A stretch of DNA of 50,775 bases from Paenibacillus pinistramenti (GCF_005869875.1 NZ_VAWG01000020.1:1-50775); one strand, 5' to 3'. Counted from the stretch's first letter, positions 34,692 through 43,560 are shown. The notes: generated from the sequence alone by a model not told the origin. Made by a program: numbers and translations.

Positions 34692-36173
34692 ATGAGCCAA
34701 AAATTAAAAATTACGATGTTTAAAACCGCTAATTCAGGATCAAATACTTATTTCTTGAACCAGAATATCCCAAATGATATCAAAACCAAATATAATATCC
34801 GCCTAATTACCAACGAAGACGCAGAACGTGACCCTCATCTCCACGACTCGGATATCTATATCAACACTCATGGACAATACATGTCCTCTGAGGAGAAAAT
34901 CAATATTGAGCTTTGGCACGGTTTTCCTCTTAAAGGCATGGCCAAGATGGATATCCAGGAAACGGCCAGCTCGGAGAAAATTCACCATTACTGGTCCCAG
35001 CTCGATAAAATTATGTCTTACTCTCCGCTGTACAACACGCTGATGAATGCCTGTAACGGCGCACGTATTACACAGTACAGCATAACGGGAATGCCAAGAA
35101 ATGATGCTTTGTTTAATGCTGACAGCCGGGACAAGCTGCTGAAGTTCTTTCCTGAGCTGAAAGATCATAAAGCGGCTTTCTTTATGCCCACCTTCCGGCG
35201 TTCTGTCATTACCCCCAAGAAACTCGAGGGCGGAAAGGATTTTCATAATATATTCGGCTTTGAATCTTTTGATAAACACTCTTTTCAGAGCTTCCTAACT
35301 AAAAACAATTTAAAATTTATAGTTAAACTTCATCCTTTTGAAGAGGCCTTCTATAAGCAGGATATAGAAGAATGGAAGAAATACGGTCTTCTGTTCCTCA
35401 CAGATGAGATGCTTAAGCGGCATGCGCTTGACTTGTACGAGCTTTTAGGCGCTGCAGATCTATTAATCACGGACTATTCTTCGGTTTATTTTGATTATTT
35501 ACTGCTGGACCGTCCGATTCTGTTTTTACCTGTGGATCTCCAGGAGTATCAGCAAACAAGAGGTTTTCTGATTGATCCCTATGACTTCTGGGCACCAGGT
35601 CCAAAAGCCTTAACACAAGATGAAATGCAGCAAGAAGCCGCCAAGCTGTTAGGGGAAAAATCCTACTTCGAACAGGAAAGAGAAACCATAAAGAAGATGG
35701 TTCATTCGTTTACGGACAATAAATCAACGGAGCGGGTTTGGAAGGAAATCGACAAGACTGTGAGTGAGGTTTTTCAACAAAGAAGGGAAGAACAGAATAA
35801 GAAAGCCGAGATGGAAGAGCTGCAAGGCAAAGTTCGCGATCAAATCTCGAAATATATTGAGCAAGGTTCCCTGGAACTGGCTGAGCAAACCATTAAAGAG
35901 TATGAGCAGAGCTCAGGTACGGATGCTCCTATTTTGTCTATTAAAGGGATTTTGTACTTTTTACAAGGAAAAACAGACGCTGCAATCGACCTGCTTACCG
36001 CAGGCCACCGCTTATACGATAAAGATGCGCATATCATGTTTAATCTCGGCTACATTTACCAGTCGGTCGGCAATCTAAATTCAGCATCGCATTACTATAC
36101 ATTGGCTATGAAGAACAGCACTGAACCTGAGCTGCTGGAAGCAGCACGTCAGCAGGTGGCCCAGCTTAGTTAG
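34692..36173 (+). CDS. CDP-glycerol glycerophosphotransferase-like protein with TPR tail
   Basis: The 493-aa protein is a paralog of the minus-strand transferase: INIELWHGFPLKGMAK, SYSPLYNTL, GMPRNDALF, VKLHPFEE and ITDYSSVYFDYLLLDRP all align. The C-terminal TPR-like tail (~375-490, MFNLGYIYQSVGNLNSASHYY) is also shared. It is upstream of and in line with a TagD-type enzyme, so CDP-glycerol is the probable donor. GC content is nearer the backbone than the AT-rich minus operon. AAAGGG is 8 nt before the ATG. A chain-forming or single-transfer reaction cannot be told apart from sequence. Confidence 0.88.
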   Translation: MSQKLKITMFKTANSGSNTYFLNQNIPNDIKTKYNIRLITNEDAERDPHLHDSDIYINTHGQYMSSEEKINIELWHGFPLKGMAKMDIQETASSEKIHHYWSQLDKIMSYSPLYNTLMNACNGARITQYSITGMPRNDALFNADSRDKLLKFFPELKDHKAAFFMPTFRRSVITPKKLEGGKDFHNIFGFESFDKHSFQSFLTKNNLKFIVKLHPFEEAFYKQDIEEWKKYGLLFLTDEMLKRHALDLYELLGAADLLITDYSSVYFDYLLLDRPILFLPVDLQEYQQTRGFLIDPYDFWAPGPKALTQDEMQQEAAKLLGEKSYFEQERETIKKMVHSFTDNKSTERVWKEIDKTVSEVFQQRREEQNKKAEMEELQGKVRDQISKYIEQGSLELAEQTIKEYEQSSGTDAPILSIKGILYFLQGKTDAAIDLLTAGHRLYDKDAHIMFNLGYIYQSVGNLNSASHYYTLAMKNSTEPELLEAARQQVAQLS

Positions 36174-36189
36174 TGAAGGGGGATTAAAC

Positions 36190-36588
36190 ATGAAAAAGGT
36201 AATCACTTACGGAACGTTCGATCTTCTTCATCATGGACATATTCTGCTGCTGCAGCGGGCCAAGGCGCTTGGCGACCATCTGACCGTTGCCTTATCGACA
36301 GATGAGTTTAATAGGGGGAAAGGCAAAGATTCCTTCTTCCCCTACGAGCAGCGCAAGCTAATTCTCGAAGCTATAAAATATGTTGATGAGATTATACCGG
36401 AGTGTTCCTGGGAGCAAAAAATAGCCGATGTTCAGAAGTATAAGATTGACACCTTTGTTATAGGGGACGACTGGAAAGGCAAGTTTGATGATCTCAAGCC
36501 CTATTGCGAGGTTGTCTATCTTTCACGAACCTCCGATATCTCCTCTTCACAGATTAGGGAATACTATAAAAATCATCTGGTAATTTGA
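36190..36588 (+). CDS. tagD: Glycerol-3-phosphate cytidylyltransferase (TagD-like)
   Basis: The 132-aa enzyme makes CDP-glycerol from CTP and glycerol 3-phosphate. The nucleotidyltransferase motif GTFDLLHHGHILLL (~8-21) and the C-terminal signature RTSDISSSQIRE (~113-124, usual form RTxGISTT) are present. Size matches TagD. It follows the transferase by 16 bp and overlaps the next frame. As the CDP-glycerol source for the adjacent transferase it closes a two-step route. It may be a specialised copy if a wall-teichoic tagD exists elsewhere. Confidence 0.92.
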   Translation: MKKVITYGTFDLLHHGHILLLQRAKALGDHLTVALSTDEFNRGKGKDSFFPYEQRKLILEAIKYVDEIIPECSWEQKIADVQKYKIDTFVIGDDWKGKFDDLKPYCEVVYLSRTSDISSSQIREYYKNHLVI

Positions 36589-36608
36589 ACGAAGAAGGGA
36601 GCCTCACC

Positions 36609-38555
36609 GTGGGTTTATTATCTTTATGTATGATTGTAAAGAATGAAGAAAAAGTACTGGAGCGCTGCCTTAACAGTGTTAAAGATACGGCAGACGAAAT
36701 GATTATTATTGATACCGGCTCTACGGACCATACAAAAGAAATCGCCAGAAAATTCACTGAACATGTCTATGATTTTGAGTGGATTAATGATTTTTCAGCT
36801 GCTAAGAATGAAGCCCTTAAACGTGCAACCGGGAAATGGATCCTCGTTCTGGATGCAGATGAATATTTGACAGCCAGCGATGCACAGAAAATGATCGAGT
36901 TTCTTAAAACCCAGGAGCCTCAGCCTCATGTGGTTTATAATCTGTCCATTATTAATTATACCGGTACCGAAAAGAGCGGAAATATGATGGAAAGCTCTGC
37001 CGACCGTCTCTTCCCTAACTTTATGGATATTTGGTTTGAACGCCCTATTCATGAGCAGCTTGTTTCGTCAAGACCTGGAGTGCAAGTGCGTTTCTCTCAT
37101 GTGCCCTTTCGCATCTTTCATACAGGCTATTTGCAGGAGACCATTAAAGAGAAGGATAAGCATACCCGAAACATGGAGATCTTTGATCTCTTCAAGGAGA
37201 AACATGCCTTCGATGCCTATGACCACTTCACATTAGGGAACGAGTATCAGGCAAGCGGCAATTTCAAGAAGGCTGCAGAGTGCTATCAAAATGCTGTAAA
37301 TGGCACTAATACTAAGAAAAAGGCTTGGTATCCTCATGCATTGATCGGACTCATTAACGCCAAATTTAAGCTGGATGAGCTGACGGAATCCTGGCGGCTT
37401 ATCGAGGCCAACTTGTCCTTCTATAAGGACTACCCTGAGTATTATACGATTAAAGCCATGCATTATGAATTTCTTGGCTGGCTTGATGAGGCTATCACTC
37501 ATTATAAAGCAGCAATTGACCATGCCGAAAGTATGGCCAAAACTAAAAATATATTCTGGCTGGTAAGCCCTGACTATGGAAGCCGAATCCCTCTTGAACG
37601 CCTATCCGAGTTATCGTTCCGTCTGAACCGCCCTTCGGAGGGAATCTTCTGGCTGACAAAGCTTCTGATGAATCAGCCTTATCAGCTTCACCTTCTAATC
37701 AAGCTTCTGGACTGGCTAAGCCAAAACGAGGATACCGCTTCTATCCGAAGACTCCTTGATGGTATGTACAAATTAGATGACTCTTCCGATCTTCTTCTGT
37801 TGATGCAGGCGGCGTTAGCTGTCGGCCAGTTGGATTTGTTCAAGCATTACAGCTGCCTTCTAGCTGATCCAATTGAACTTAGACCTGCTGATCAGCTGCG
37901 GCTCGCCATATTGGAAAATGATCAGGATAAATGGGAAGCCATCGTTAGACGTATTAGCCGTACTGAAACGAGCGAGACCCTCATACGGCACTTGCAGCTC
38001 GGGGCCTTGATCTGGAAAGAGCCTGTTCCATCGGTTAACTCATTAATTGATGATCCGGACGAGCTGATTAAAGCAGCTGCTCAGGTTGTCAATCAGGTCA
38101 TCCATGACGACGGGCAGACTAATGAGGAGCTGCTGGATTCCTGCTCTGTTCAGTTATTTAACTTGACCAAAGATTTGTATCTGCTTAAACAATATGAAGC
38201 CTATGATTTCTTCATCAGCAAGGTTCAGCATCCAAAGCTGGTTAACAGCTTGGCTAACTATTTTTACAGCCGGAATCAGCTGGAGACCGCTGTTGCCTAC
38301 TATTCTATTCTCTATAATAAAAATAGTTTGGAAGCAGAAAGCTGTGAAAACCTTGGCATGTACTACTTAAGCCAGAATATGCTTGATGAAGCTGCAGAAT
38401 TCCTCCATATGGCCATAAAGCTGGATGATAAACGCAAATATCTTTATTATTCTTTCATTCGCTGTCTCCAGGGGCCCCTTCAGCAAGAAGTAATCAACCA
38501 GTTTCGAGAGAAATACCCGCAATATATCCGGCTGCCTTTTATAAAACTCCTTTAA
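36609..38555 (+). CDS. Family-2 glycosyltransferase with long TPR-rich C-terminus
   Basis: I chose the GTG at 36609 (AAGGGAG 7 nt upstream), giving ~648 aa; a TTG at 36585 is an alternative. The GT-A domain (~1-225) has the start LSLCMIVKNEEKVLERCL, DTGSTDHT and DxD as LDADEYL. The remainder contains TPR-like pairs (for example FTLGNEYQASGNFKKAAECYQ and ENLGMYYLSQNMLDEAAEFLH). Such TPR-GTs near flagellin genes commonly act on flagellin; the sugar is unknown. It is the last gene of the plus operon, which ends at a bidirectional terminator shared with fliT. Confidence 0.85.
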   Translation: MGLLSLCMIVKNEEKVLERCLNSVKDTADEMIIIDTGSTDHTKEIARKFTEHVYDFEWINDFSAAKNEALKRATGKWILVLDADEYLTASDAQKMIEFLKTQEPQPHVVYNLSIINYTGTEKSGNMMESSADRLFPNFMDIWFERPIHEQLVSSRPGVQVRFSHVPFRIFHTGYLQETIKEKDKHTRNMEIFDLFKEKHAFDAYDHFTLGNEYQASGNFKKAAECYQNAVNGTNTKKKAWYPHALIGLINAKFKLDELTESWRLIEANLSFYKDYPEYYTIKAMHYEFLGWLDEAITHYKAAIDHAESMAKTKNIFWLVSPDYGSRIPLERLSELSFRLNRPSEGIFWLTKLLMNQPYQLHLLIKLLDWLSQNEDTASIRRLLDGMYKLDDSSDLLLLMQAALAVGQLDLFKHYSCLLADPIELRPADQLRLAILENDQDKWEAIVRRISRTETSETLIRHLQLGALIWKEPVPSVNSLIDDPDELIKAAAQVVNQVIHDDGQTNEELLDSCSVQLFNLTKDLYLLKQYEAYDFFISKVQHPKLVNSLANYFYSRNQLETAVAYYSILYNKNSLEAESCENLGMYYLSQNMLDEAAEFLHMAIKLDDKRKYLYYSFIRCLQGPLQQEVINQFREKYPQYIRLPFIKLL

Positions 38556-38568
38556 ATGCTGTAAATAC

Positions 38569-38604
38569 AAAAAAGATAGGGACCGAATGGTCTCTATCTT
38601 TTTT
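38569..38604. terminator. Bidirectional terminator between the TPR-GT gene and fliT
   Basis: The stem AAAAAAGATAGGGACC-GAAT-GGTCTCTATCTTTTTT provides T-runs on both strands (one G-U pair). It serves the convergent ends of the plus-strand operon and the flaG-fliD-fliS-fliT operon. Confidence 0.9.
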
Positions 38605-38606
38605 GC

Positions 38607-38933
38607 TTACTTTTTTGAATCGAAGAAGCTGCTGCCCACTGTATAAGCCGCATTATAGGAGTTCTTCTGAAGCTGAGAAATTCTTATCTTCTTCAAGCCT
38701 TGAGCAGCCTCATTCTTTAACTGCTCCATCCGGCCTACAATAATTTCATCAAACTGTTTTAACTGCGCTGCAATTTCTTTCTCTTGTTCGGTCAAACCAT
38801 TTGAATTATTTATCTTATTGACTACAACTTGTCTTTGAAAGACCAGTCTCTCCAGATCCGTTGTCGTAGCTTCATTAATATTTTCAGCCAATCTGGAGGT
38901 AGTCATATATAATCTCTGCAGTTCTTCAAGCAT
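38607..38933 (-). CDS. fliT: FliT-like flagellar chaperone
   Basis: I chose the ATG at 38933, giving 108 aa (MLEELQRLYMTT...). It overlaps the fliS stop by 8 nt, so the upstream in-frame start is unlikely. The protein is small, highly charged and mostly helical, and sits directly after fliS, as FliT does in B. subtilis. FliT is the FliD (cap) export chaperone. The sequence is too divergent to show motifs, so the call rests on size, helicity and position. Confidence 0.75.
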   Translation of the reverse strand: MLEELQRLYMTTSRLAENINEATTTDLERLVFQRQVVVNKINNSNGLTEQEKEIAAQLKQFDEIIVGRMEQLKNEAAQGLKKIRISQLQKNSYNAAYTVGSSFFDSKK

Positions 38934-39330
38934 GCTGATTGATTTCCTTTGCTGTAGAACTGGAATCGGCAAGTTTAATAGCTTCTTTCCAGGCTTCGCG
39001 AAGCTCTTTAAGATGCTCCACTACTTCTCTGCAGAAAGGAACCTCTTTCTTAATATTCCCCTGCATCAGCTTATAAATCATATATTCATAAATTTGCGAC
39101 AAGCTATTGGCTAATGGATATTTAAAATCCAGTGATGCCGTCAGCTCGTGAATAACAGCCTGAGCTTTACAAAGAAATAAATTGGCCTGATCATACCGCT
39201 TATTCTCTATCCCCTCAATCCCCTGGTTAATAAAGCGGATAGCTCCATCATATAACATGATGAGCAGCTGTGCTGGTGTAGCAGTTTGAATGGAAGTTTG
39301 TTGGTATTTAAGCAATGCTGGATTCTGCAC
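38926..39330 (-). CDS. fliS: Flagellin export chaperone FliS
   Basis: The 134-aa helical bundle has the family pattern YQQTSIQTATPAQLLIMLYDGAIRFI (~9-34) and ends in a charged tail. FliS binds the C-terminus of flagellin, keeps it unfolded and delivers it to FlhA. In Bacillus it also sequesters FliW indirectly by freeing it from Hag. It lies between fliD and fliT. Confidence 0.93.
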   Translation of the reverse strand: MQNPALLKYQQTSIQTATPAQLLIMLYDGAIRFINQGIEGIENKRYDQANLFLCKAQAVIHELTASLDFKYPLANSLSQIYEYMIYKLMQGNIKKEVPFCREVVEHLKELREAWKEAIKLADSSSTAKEINQHA

Positions 39331-39351
39331 TTCCTAATCCCTCCTTAATTC

Positions 39352-41094
39352 TTATGAAAATGCGCTGGCCTGACTATTATAGCTGTTGATCGCTGTTTCC
39401 ATCGCAGTAAACTTTGCGTAATAACTGTCTTCTAACCGGTCTAGTCGATCTTCTTCATCGTCGATAGAATCACTTAAATTGCGAAGCTGTTCACTCAGAG
39501 TTGAATTCTCCAAGAAACTTGCCGTTAAGGAAGTACTTGTAGTTGAAGTACCTGCTTTAGCGGATAAAGAACTTAAAGAAGTCGAAAGAATTTTGGACAT
39601 TCGGGTGAAAATACCGGAAGATGTGCTGGTCACACTCTGATCCGTACCGCTCTTTGTAAATAGCTCAACAACTGCATCTGGATTTGTTTCAAGAGCTTCC
39701 ATTAATGCTTCTTCATCTTTAATGACCAATTTCCCTTTATCATACCAGTCACCTGTTGTAATCCCTATAGAGTTTAAGCTCATGGATCCAGCAGAGGTTT
39801 GGACGGCCGCCATGGAAGTAAGCCGCAAGCTAGACGCCGTAGAGCTCAAAATGCTGTCGTTATAAAGAAGGCCGCTCTTTGCCTTGGTTTCCCAAAGCTC
39901 AATCTGATCATCCGTCATCTCTTCCCGCTGCGCGTCTGTGAGTGGCTGATAGTCCCGGTAAACCTCTTGATCCAGCTCGTCATTCAGCTTGTCAACCAAA
40001 GTGTTATAGTCTGAAATAAAAGACTTAATGGTTTCCATAATTTTACTGGTATCTGTCGAGGTCGTTACAGTAGATGAACCGTTCGAACCCGAAACTGCAT
40101 TTAAAGTCAACGAAACATTATTTACAGTAAACGTGTTGCTGGTATAGGTCATATCCAATCCATTGATATTGACCTCTGCGTTAGATCCGGAAGTATATGT
40201 CAAACCTTCAAAGTCTCCGCCCCACTGGATATTGCCGCCGGATTTACTGGCCAGGGAAATTTTCCCTGTTGTTTGGTCGTACGTTGCCGTTACGTTGGCC
40301 GTGCTGCTGGAATTAATATTTGAGATTAAATCATCAATCGTATCGGTCGATGAGTAGGAAATACTTGCGCCATTGACTGAAATGGTACCCCCGCTGGTAT
40401 TAAATCCCGTTAATCCGGATACAGCAGTATCGGAAGCTGTGTCCGCTGTTGCAGCTGCCAATGAAACTGAGTTGTTTACAGAGATTGGTTTTGAATCAGA
40501 ACTAAAGTCCCCACCCAAACTAACCTGGCCCTCACCCAAAGTTTTGTTGGTAATAGAGATTTTACCCGTCGTTTGATCATAGATGGCCGTTACTTTGGCA
40601 GCCGACTTAGCGTTAATATTATCGACCAGATCCTGTATCGTATCAGTTGCGGATATAGAAATCGACTGGCCGTTTACTGTTACAGAACCCGAAAATCCCG
40701 CGTTCAAGGATGTTAAGGCTTCGGAAGCATCAGACCCTTTAACCCCAGTATCAATAATGACATTTGCTGCTGTAGCCAATTTATTTACCGTAACGTTCAT
40801 TGTACCAGTTGAAGAAGCTCCGTTTGCCGTTGCGGTAACTGCACTCGTGTTCCCTGTAACCACGGATTGCTTTGCATTGATAGCACTGGATAACGAATAG
40901 TTATGCAGTTTATTATTTCTAAAATCAACAAGAGATGTACTTACCGTACGGTATTCTTCTTGAGTCCAGGTTATTTTAGTCTGCTGCTGATTCAGTTTGT
41001 CCAGCTTCGTCTGTTCGGTTGACATCAATTGTTCTACAAGTGAGTCAATATCCAGACCCGAAGAGAAGCCGGAGATTCGGGTAACATTACTCAT
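39352..41094 (-). CDS. fliD: Flagellar hook-associated protein 2 (filament cap) FliD
   Basis: The 580-aa protein has a FliD_N domain (ISGFSSGLDIDSLVEQLM, ~7-24) and a FliD_C coiled-coil end. The middle holds two repeated blocks, each with an IS-x-TDTIxDLVxNIN-type motif (about 155-170 and 250-266) as in flagellin-IN repeats. The cap protein promotes flagellin polymerisation at the tip. It is second in the flaG-fliD-fliS-fliT operon, 10 bp after flaG. Confidence 0.96.
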   Translation of the reverse strand: MSNVTRISGFSSGLDIDSLVEQLMSTEQTKLDKLNQQQTKITWTQEEYRTVSTSLVDFRNNKLHNYSLSSAINAKQSVVTGNTSAVTATANGASSTGTMNVTVNKLATAANVIIDTGVKGSDASEALTSLNAGFSGSVTVNGQSISISATDTIQDLVDNINAKSAAKVTAIYDQTTGKISITNKTLGEGQVSLGGDFSSDSKPISVNNSVSLAAATADTASDTAVSGLTGFNTSGGTISVNGASISYSSTDTIDDLISNINSSSTANVTATYDQTTGKISLASKSGGNIQWGGDFEGLTYTSGSNAEVNINGLDMTYTSNTFTVNNVSLTLNAVSGSNGSSTVTTSTDTSKIMETIKSFISDYNTLVDKLNDELDQEVYRDYQPLTDAQREEMTDDQIELWETKAKSGLLYNDSILSSTASSLRLTSMAAVQTSAGSMSLNSIGITTGDWYDKGKLVIKDEEALMEALETNPDAVVELFTKSGTDQSVTSTSSGIFTRMSKILSTSLSSLSAKAGTSTTSTSLTASFLENSTLSEQLRNLSDSIDDEEDRLDRLEDSYYAKFTAMETAINSYNSQASAFS

Positions 41095-41104
41095 ATTTTC
41101 CCTC

Positions 41105-41494
41105 CTATACCTTCTTATCTATTAAAATTCCCGCCACTTCCATAAGTTTAGAAATTGCATCCAATGTTTTTTCCGGTGGAACTTCTCGAATCACTTCGCC
41201 AGTGTCTTTATTAAGCACCTTTACCATAATGGCGTGTGTTTTCTCATGTATAGATACTTCTAGCTCTCTATCTGGCCCCGATAATGCCTTCAAGGCATTG
41301 TCGACCATCTTCATCTTTTGCTCTTCCCCTATAGTCAGTCCAGTAGTCAGTCCAGCTTCCTGAGCTTGAGTCACTTGATTAACAGGATCCTGGCTCTGTT
41401 CTGTATGATTCTCGGATGTAAGGTTGACTGATTCTTTCGTTATTGCGTTCTCCTTCATGGGCAGGGAATTGCTGCCATACGGAGGAATATTCAC
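41105..41494 (-). CDS. flaG: FlaG-family flagellar protein
   Basis: The 129-aa protein starts at GTG 41494 (GGAG 10 nt upstream). A disordered Asn/Thr/Gln-rich N-terminal half is followed by the conserved FlaG core (LEVSIHEKTHAIMVKVLNKDTGEVIREVPPEK, ~79-110). FlaG proteins affect filament length in several genera; the mechanism is unknown. It heads the operon, 40 bp after a good SigD promoter, and corresponds to B. subtilis yvyC. Confidence 0.92.
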   Translation of the reverse strand: MNIPPYGSNSLPMKENAITKESVNLTSENHTEQSQDPVNQVTQAQEAGLTTGLTIGEEQKMKMVDNALKALSGPDRELEVSIHEKTHAIMVKVLNKDTGEVIREVPPEKTLDAISKLMEVAGILIDKKV

Positions 41495-41533
41495 AATTAA
41501 TCAGCTCCATTTCATAAAATATCCTTTATATAT

Positions 41534-41561
41534 ATATCGGCAAATTAGTCAAGCCATTTTA
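41534..41561 (-). promoter_or_regulatory. SigD promoter of flaG-fliD-fliS-fliT
   Basis: On the minus strand TAAA (41558-41561), 16 nt, GCCGATAT (41534-41541). The octamer matches the SigD consensus exactly. Confidence 0.85.
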
Positions 41562-41577
41562 TAATATTCGAGAGAAA

Positions 41578-42645
41578 TTAGCTATTTAAACGTGTTTTAG
41601 CCTTCTCGTAGCCTAGGTTTGCAGCTTTCTGAAAACACTCAACCGCTTTTCCCTTCATTCCTAATACTTCGTAGTAGTTCCCCAAGTTATACAAAGCCGC
41701 ATAGGAGCCCGTTCCCTCAACGCTGTCATAAACTGCGGTTTCGCCTATCTCCAGACAGCGCAAGTAACTTTTCTCGATCAAAGGCAGATCCTTTATTCTC
41801 TGTTCCGGGCTTAGCATAATCCAGTCCAAATAAAAGATTCCACAAACAAAATGGTAATCAGGAAAATTCTGCAGCCAGGAGTGCTGCGGCTGAATAATAT
41901 CCCAAGCCTCTTCTAACTGACCCAGCTTTATTAAAACGTATAAGTAAGCAACGACTACGTTAGGAGCATATCTCTCCTTGCCGGATAACAGCTTATAGGC
42001 CTTCTCATAGTAATGCTTCGCTTGCGCATAATCGGAAGTCCCTTCAAACTCCTTAGCCAGTTGGTAGCAGTAATAGGGGCTTTCCGGATGTGCCTTGAGC
42101 TCCTGCTCTAAAATCGGAATATTCCGCGCAGATTTATTCTGGTTTAAATAACCGTCATGGTGTACGGTGATCGGGAGGTCGACTCTCCTCCATTGTTCAC
42201 TTATCTGTTCATGAATTTTGCCTTGAAACCTAACACCAGCCGGCAGTAAACGCGGTATTCTGTTGGTTGCTTTACTGAACTCCCCGTTAACAATCGTCTC
42301 GTTAACTATGGTAATTCTTCCTACAAATTCGGCTGGAGACTGCACTGTCAAAAGGGATTTTACCTTCTCCCAATCCGCTTCATGGATATATTCATCTGCA
42401 TCCAAAATCAGGTTCCAGTCTGCTGTCGACTGCTGAAGTCCAAAATTCCGGGCAAGCGAAAAATCCTGTGTCCATTCAAAATCATATACCTGTGCTTTCC
42501 ACTTCTCCGCAATTTGCTTCGTTTGGTCGGTAGAGCCGGTGTCCACAATGATGATCTCATCTACCATTGATGCAGCACTCTTTAAGCAGCGTTCCAGAAC
42601 TGTTTCTTCATTCTTAACGATCATGACTAACGCGATTTTAATCAT
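41578..42645 (-). CDS. Family-2 glycosyltransferase with TPR tail downstream of flagellin
   Basis: The 355-aa protein has a GT-A domain (~1-210: ALVMIVKNEETVLERCL, VDTGSTDQT, LDADEYI as the DxD) and TPR-like helices (~185-350). AAGGAG is 9 nt before the ATG at 42645. It lies between the hag terminator and the flaG promoter with no clear promoter of its own, so read-through from hag is likely. Linkage to flagellin suggests a flagellin glycosyltransferase (inference). It is a shorter relative of the GT at 36609-38555 and smaller than many flagellin GTs. Confidence 0.87.
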   Translation of the reverse strand: MIKIALVMIVKNEETVLERCLKSAASMVDEIIIVDTGSTDQTKQIAEKWKAQVYDFEWTQDFSLARNFGLQQSTADWNLILDADEYIHEADWEKVKSLLTVQSPAEFVGRITIVNETIVNGEFSKATNRIPRLLPAGVRFQGKIHEQISEQWRRVDLPITVHHDGYLNQNKSARNIPILEQELKAHPESPYYCYQLAKEFEGTSDYAQAKHYYEKAYKLLSGKERYAPNVVVAYLYVLIKLGQLEEAWDIIQPQHSWLQNFPDYHFVCGIFYLDWIMLSPEQRIKDLPLIEKSYLRCLEIGETAVYDSVEGTGSYAALYNLGNYYEVLGMKGKAVECFQKAANLGYEKAKTRLNS

Positions 42646-42684
42646 CTTAAATCTCCTTAGTTTATTGCATTGAGCTGTCCTTCC

Positions 42685-42722
42685 TATAAAAAGAAAGAGG
42701 CCTTAGATAATCTAAGGCCTCT
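42685..42722 (-). terminator. Strong terminator of hag
   Basis: On the minus strand an 11-bp perfect stem AGAGGCCTTAG/CTAAGGCCTCT with a 5-nt loop is followed by TTTCTTTTTAT, 25 nt past the flagellin stop. Confidence 0.93.
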
Positions 42723-42747
42723 CGAACTTCTCGTATCAAAGAGCGAA

Positions 42748-43515
42748 TTAACGAAGCAGGGACAATACGCCTTGAGTAGAGGAGTTTGCTTGTGTCAGCA
42801 TGGATTGGGAAGCTTGCAGCAAGATGTTGTTCTTGGTCAGCTTAACCATTTCACTAGCCATGTCTGTATCACGGATACGGGATTCAGCTGCAGTCAGGTT
42901 CTCTACAGTAGTTCCCAAGTTGTTGGAAGTATACTCCAGACGGTTTTGTTTAGCACCCAGTTTAGCACGCTCGGAAGCAACTGCAGTGATTGCATCTGTA
43001 ATGCTCTCGAGGGAAGTACCGGAGTCCAAACCGCTGAAAGAACCAGTGGAGATAGAGTTAATTGAGATAGTAGTACCAGTATCATCAGTCACAATGTCTA
43101 CACCTTTAGTGATAGAGATACCGTTAAACGTAGTGTTTGTCATAATCTTGTCGATTTGCGCGCCAAGTTCAGACAACTCTTGGTCGATGTTAGCTGTGTC
43201 ATCGCTGGAGTATGTTCCGTTGGATTTCTCAACGTTCAGCTCTTTCATACGAGTCAGCATGGAGCTTACTTCGTTCATCGCGCCCTCAGCTGTTTGTACG
43301 TAAGAGATACCGTCTTGAGTGTTGCGTTGAGCTTGCTCCAAACCACGGATTTGACCGCGCATGTTCTCGGAGATGGAGAGACCAGCGGCGTCGTCAGCTG
43401 CACGGTTGATGCGCAGACCGGAAGACAATTTCTCCATGGATTTGTTAGCTTCAGTGTTGTTAAGGTTCAAGTTGCGCTGAGTGTTCAACGCGGCAATATT
43501 GTGGTTGATAATCAT
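42748..43515 (-). CDS. hag: Flagellin
   Basis: The 255-aa short flagellin has conserved N-terminal D0/D1 (MIINHNIAALNTQRN, LSSGLRINRAADDAAGLSI) and C-terminal D1/D0 (ending SSTQGVLSLLR). The central region (~135-170) is small and Thr/Ser-rich, giving likely O-modification sites. It forms the filament. Translation is controlled by the CsrA site in its leader. SD GGGAGG (43525-43530) is 9 nt from the ATG. It is transcribed from a SigD-type promoter ~100 bp upstream and ends at a strong terminator. Confidence 0.98.
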   Translation of the reverse strand: MIINHNIAALNTQRNLNLNNTEANKSMEKLSSGLRINRAADDAAGLSISENMRGQIRGLEQAQRNTQDGISYVQTAEGAMNEVSSMLTRMKELNVEKSNGTYSSDDTANIDQELSELGAQIDKIMTNTTFNGISITKGVDIVTDDTGTTISINSISTGSFSGLDSGTSLESITDAITAVASERAKLGAKQNRLEYTSNNLGTTVENLTAAESRIRDTDMASEMVKLTKNNILLQASQSMLTQANSSTQGVLSLLR

Positions 43516-43546
43516 TGGTTATTTCCTCCCTGAAATAAGTAAATTC

Positions 43547-43560
43547 CCACATCCATGTGG
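43547..43560 (-). promoter_or_regulatory. CsrA-binding hairpin in the hag leader
   Basis: On the minus strand CCACATGGATGTGG forms a 5-bp stem with GGA in the TGGA loop, matching the CsrA consensus core ACAxGGATGT. A second GGA lies in the Shine-Dalgarno region (43525-43530), the two-site arrangement known for B. subtilis hag. Confidence 0.8.
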
